Shown here: positions 61,264 through 64,000 of the stretch, piece by piece
Layout of the letters: each line of letters begins with the position of its first letter
Position numbering within the stretch: the first letter of the stretch is position 1
Source: Buchnera aphidicola (Hyperomyzus lactucae)
GTDB lineage: Bacteria > Pseudomonadota > Gammaproteobacteria > Enterobacterales > Enterobacteriaceae
NCBI RefSeq assembly: GCF_005081705.1
Contig: NZ_CP034876.1
Span: 164,803 to 228,802 of the forward strand
Direction of reading: 5' to 3'
DNA length: 64,000 nt
Made by a program: the position numbers and the translations under genes
The notes under the pieces: model-generated
Told to the model about the DNA's origin: nothing
Databases searched by the model: none
The model's input: only the letters and a program-made list of their open reading frames with translations

Positions 61264-62454
61264 GTGGATATTGAAGTAAAAATGCCTGATATTGGTTTAG
61301 ATGAAGTAGAAGTAATAGAAATATTAGTAAAAGTTAATCAGAAAGTAGATTCAGAACAAGAACTAATAACTGTAGAAGGAGATAAAGCTTCTATGGAAAT
61401 ACCATCACCTATATCAGGTACTGTAAAAGATATTTATATAAAAATTGGTGATAAGATTAAATCTTTTAGTTTAATCATGCTTTTAGAAGCAGAGAAAAAT
61501 TTTTTAAAAGAAGAAACTAAAAATATAGATAATATTAATTTCGAACAAGATTGTAAAAAAAATATTCTTGTTCATGCGACCCCACTTGTAAGACGTTTAG
61601 CAAGAAAACTAAATATTGATTTATCTAAAGTTATAGGTACTGGTCGTAAAAATAGAATTTTAAAAGAAGATTTAGAATTGCATCAAAGTACTAATACAAT
61701 ATGTGTTCTAGAAGAAACTGATAAAATTAACATACGTTCTTCTAATAAAGAAAAAGTAGAAGAAATGAAATTAAGTACTCTTCAAAAAATTACTGGTAAT
61801 AATTTATATCAAAATTGGATCAATATACCTCATGTTACACAGTTCGATGAAGTAGATATTACTATATTAGAAAAATTTCGTCAAAAATACAATCGCGAAA
61901 ACAAAAATCAAACAAACACAAGTAATAATATTACAATATTAATTTTTGTAATAAAAGTAGTTGCGTATGCATTAGAAAAATTTCCTATTTTTAATAGTTC
62001 ATTAAGCCTTGACAAGAAAAAAATCATTTTAAAAAATTATATTAATATAGGATTTGCCGTAGATGTACACAATGCTTTATTTGTACCTGTATTAAAAAAT
62101 GTAAATAAAAAAAATATTGAACAATTATCTTCTGAATTAATATTACTATCAGAAAAAGCACGAAAAAAGAAGCTCAATGCATTAGATATGACAGATGGAT
62201 GTTTTACAATATCTAATCTAGGTGGAATTGGAGGTAGTTGGTTTTCTCCAATTATTAATTCACCTGAAGTTGCAATTCTTGGTATCTCAAAATCTCAGGT
62301 AAAACCATTATGGAATGGAAAAGAATTTATTCCATCTCTTATGTTACCACTATCTTTATCTTATGATCATAGAGTAATTAATGGCGCTGATGGAGCACGT
62401 TTTATTACATTAATTAAAAAATTACTATCAGATATACATTTTTTAATTATGTAA
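61264..62454 (+). CDS. aceF: Pyruvate dehydrogenase E2, dihydrolipoyl acetyltransferase (single lipoyl domain)
   Basis: Core of the pyruvate dehydrogenase complex. One lipoyl domain is seen, with the lipoylated lysine in VEGDKASMEIPSP at about residue 41. An E1/E3-binding domain follows (HATPLVRRLARKLNIDLSKV, about 101-120), then the catalytic domain ending with LSYDHRVINGADGARF, which contains the active-site His and Asp. The total is 396 aa against 630 in E. coli, because two of three lipoyl domains and their linkers are missing. The start is GTG at 61264 with GAGAGGT upstream, 15 nt after aceE. Confidence 0.96.
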   Translation: MDIEVKMPDIGLDEVEVIEILVKVNQKVDSEQELITVEGDKASMEIPSPISGTVKDIYIKIGDKIKSFSLIMLLEAEKNFLKEETKNIDNINFEQDCKKNILVHATPLVRRLARKLNIDLSKVIGTGRKNRILKEDLELHQSTNTICVLEETDKINIRSSNKEKVEEMKLSTLQKITGNNLYQNWINIPHVTQFDEVDITILEKFRQKYNRENKNQTNTSNNITILIFVIKVVAYALEKFPIFNSSLSLDKKKIILKNYINIGFAVDVHNALFVPVLKNVNKKNIEQLSSELILLSEKARKKKLNALDMTDGCFTISNLGGIGGSWFSPIINSPEVAILGISKSQVKPLWNGKEFIPSLMLPLSLSYDHRVINGADGARFITLIKKLLSDIHFLIM

Positions 62455-62521
62455 TTTTTATATATTCAATGTTAATTATGCAAATACATTTTTATTTAAG
62501 TGGAGTTTACTAGAGGTTATA

Positions 62522-63943
62522 ATGTATCAAAAAATTCATGCACAAGTTGTAATTATTGGATCAGGTCCAGCAGGTTATTCCGCAGCTTTTCGTTCCGCCG
62601 ATCTAGGTTTAGATACTGTTTTAATAGAACGTTATGATAAATTAGGTGGTGTTTGTTTAAATGTAGGTTGTATTCCTTCAAAAGCATTGTTACACATAGC
62701 GAAAGTAATTAAAGAAGCAAAAGAATTAGATATAACAGGTGTTTCATTCAATCAACCACTGATTGATATAGAAAAAATTAAACTTTGGAAAGAAAATATC
62801 ATAAATAAACTAACTAATAGTTTATCTAATATGAGAAAAAAAAGAAAAATAAGAATTTTCCAAGGAAATGCTATTTTTGATACTGATAAAAGTATTATAG
62901 TTCAGAGTAAAGAAGATAAATTTACTGTTTTTTTCGACAACGCAATTATTGCAACGGGTTCTAAACCAATTAAAATCCCTTCTATACCTTATGATGATCA
63001 AAGAATTTGGGATTCAAGTGATGCTTTATCATTAAGAATGATACCAAATCGCTTTTTAATTGTTGGAGGTGGTATTATTGGTTTAGAAATGGCAACAATA
63101 TATAGTGCTTTAGGTTCTAAAGTAGATATCATTGATCGATTTAAACATTTCATGCCTGCATTAGATAAAGATATTACTGATCTATACATAAAATCTATTA
63201 ATCAAAGATTTAATTTAATGTTAAATACTCATATAGATAATATTGAATCAAGAGAAACTGGATTACTAGTAAACATGATAACAAATGATTTTGATAAAAA
63301 AAATATATCTTATGATGCCATATTAGTAGCAATAGGAAGAACTCCTAACCTTGATTTATTAGGATTGGAAAAAATAGGATTAAAAATAAATAATTTTGGT
63401 TTTATTCAAGTAGATGATCAGTTGAGAACTAATATTCCTCATATTTATGCTATTGGTGATGTTACTGGGACTCCTATGTTAGCTCATAAAGGTGTACATG
63501 AAGGTCACATTGCAGCAGAAGTTATATTTGGTAAAAAACACTATTTTGAACCTAAGGTAATTCCGTCAATAGCATACACTGAACCGGAAATTGCTTGGGT
63601 TGGTTTAAATGAAAAACAAGCTAAGAAAGAAAAAATAGATTATGAAATAGCTATTTTCCCTTGGAGCGCATCTGGTAGAGCCATTGTTTCAAATTGTCAA
63701 ATAGGAATGACAAAGTTACTTTTTAATAAAAAAGATAGTAAGATTATTGGTGGTTCTATAATAGGAACAAATGCTGGTGAGTTAATTGGTGAAGTTGCAC
63801 TTGCGATTGAAATGGGATGCGACGCTGAAGATCTTGCACTAACTATTCATGCTCATCCTACTTTGTATGAATCAATTGGTCTATCTGCAGAAATTTTTCA
63901 AGGTACAGTAACAGATTTATTAAATGTTAAATGTAATAAATAA
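62522..63943 (+). CDS. lpdA: Dihydrolipoyl dehydrogenase (E3)
   Basis: Flavoprotein that reoxidises lipoyl groups of pyruvate and 2-oxoglutarate dehydrogenases. The FAD motif IIGSGPAGYSAAFRSADLG is at the N-terminus. The redox disulfide is in GGVCLNVGCIPSKALL (about residues 41-56), the NAD motif VGGGIIGLEMATIYSALG is near 181, and HAHPTLYES carries the C-terminal catalytic His. Length is 473 aa (474). ATG 62522 follows TAGAGGT. It closes the operon 67 nt after aceF. The last 57 nt of the window beyond it hold nothing recognisable. Confidence 0.97.
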   Translation: MYQKIHAQVVIIGSGPAGYSAAFRSADLGLDTVLIERYDKLGGVCLNVGCIPSKALLHIAKVIKEAKELDITGVSFNQPLIDIEKIKLWKENIINKLTNSLSNMRKKRKIRIFQGNAIFDTDKSIIVQSKEDKFTVFFDNAIIATGSKPIKIPSIPYDDQRIWDSSDALSLRMIPNRFLIVGGGIIGLEMATIYSALGSKVDIIDRFKHFMPALDKDITDLYIKSINQRFNLMLNTHIDNIESRETGLLVNMITNDFDKKNISYDAILVAIGRTPNLDLLGLEKIGLKINNFGFIQVDDQLRTNIPHIYAIGDVTGTPMLAHKGVHEGHIAAEVIFGKKHYFEPKVIPSIAYTEPEIAWVGLNEKQAKKEKIDYEIAIFPWSASGRAIVSNCQIGMTKLLFNKKDSKIIGGSIIGTNAGELIGEVALAIEMGCDAEDLALTIHAHPTLYESIGLSAEIFQGTVTDLLNVKCNK

Positions 63944-64000
63944 TTTTGGATTGTTTTAAAAAATGTTGTTTTAATTCAATTAATAAAATATTCTTAGAAC

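Overview
The window is a chromosomal segment of a highly reduced, very AT-rich gammaproteobacterial genome. Gene content and order match Buchnera aphidicola, the obligate aphid endosymbiont. From memory the order follows the nuo-to-lpdA stretch of the pea-aphid strain: nuoA-N, folC, cvpA, prsA, ispE, prfA, prmC, sirB1, nadE, ackA, pta, yfaE, nrdB, nrdA, gyrA, a DUF2076 gene, ahpC, ung, grpE, nadK, bamE, ssrA, grxD, rnt, sodA, pth, ychF, thrC, thrB, thrA, hpt, panC, panB, dksA, truA, mrcB, secA, mutT, coaE, guaC, aceE, aceF, lpdA. The proteins are close E. coli orthologues shifted to Lys/Asn/Ile. I see no insertion sequence, prophage, CRISPR array, rRNA or tRNA. The host aphid cannot be told from this window.

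Layout. 1-14.9 kb: the whole complex I operon on the + strand; nuoA is cut by the window edge and nuoE carries a frameshift. 15.4-17.2 kb: folC and a frameshifted cvpA. 17.3-19.2 kb: prsA and ispE on the - strand. 19.4-26.6 kb: release factor 1 and its methylase, sirB1, nadE on the - strand, then ackA-pta. 26.7-33.0 kb: gyrA and the class Ia ribonucleotide reductase genes with their ferredoxin, on the - strand. 33.3-37.9 kb: a DUF2076 gene, ahpC, a frameshifted ung, grpE, nadK, a bamE pseudogene and tmRNA. 38-42 kb: grxD, rnt, sodA, pth, ychF. 42-47 kb: thrABC, with what looks like a working attenuator in its leader. 47-50 kb: hpt, panC, panB, dksA. 50.2-56.5 kb: truA, a clear mrcB pseudogene, secA, mutT. 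56.6-64 kb: coaE, guaC and the pyruvate dehydrogenase operon aceE-aceF-lpdA.

Together the genes serve respiration (complex I), pyruvate oxidation and acetate/acetyl-phosphate metabolism, nucleotide and cofactor supply (PRPP, dNTPs, NAD(P), CoA, pantothenate), the threonine that is part of nutritional provisioning, basic information processing, and oxidative-stress defence.

The features most worth a second look are erosion and possible rescue at homopolymer tracts (nuoE A9, cvpA T10, ung A10, plus indels in mrcB and bamE); loss of class A PBP function by mrcB, with both its active-site motifs and its frame damaged; and a thr leader with an Ile/Thr-rich mini-ORF, a 9-bp antiterminator pairing and a G+C-rich terminator 30 nt before thrA. 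I found no obviously new multi-gene system. All lengths quoted for E. coli proteins are from memory.
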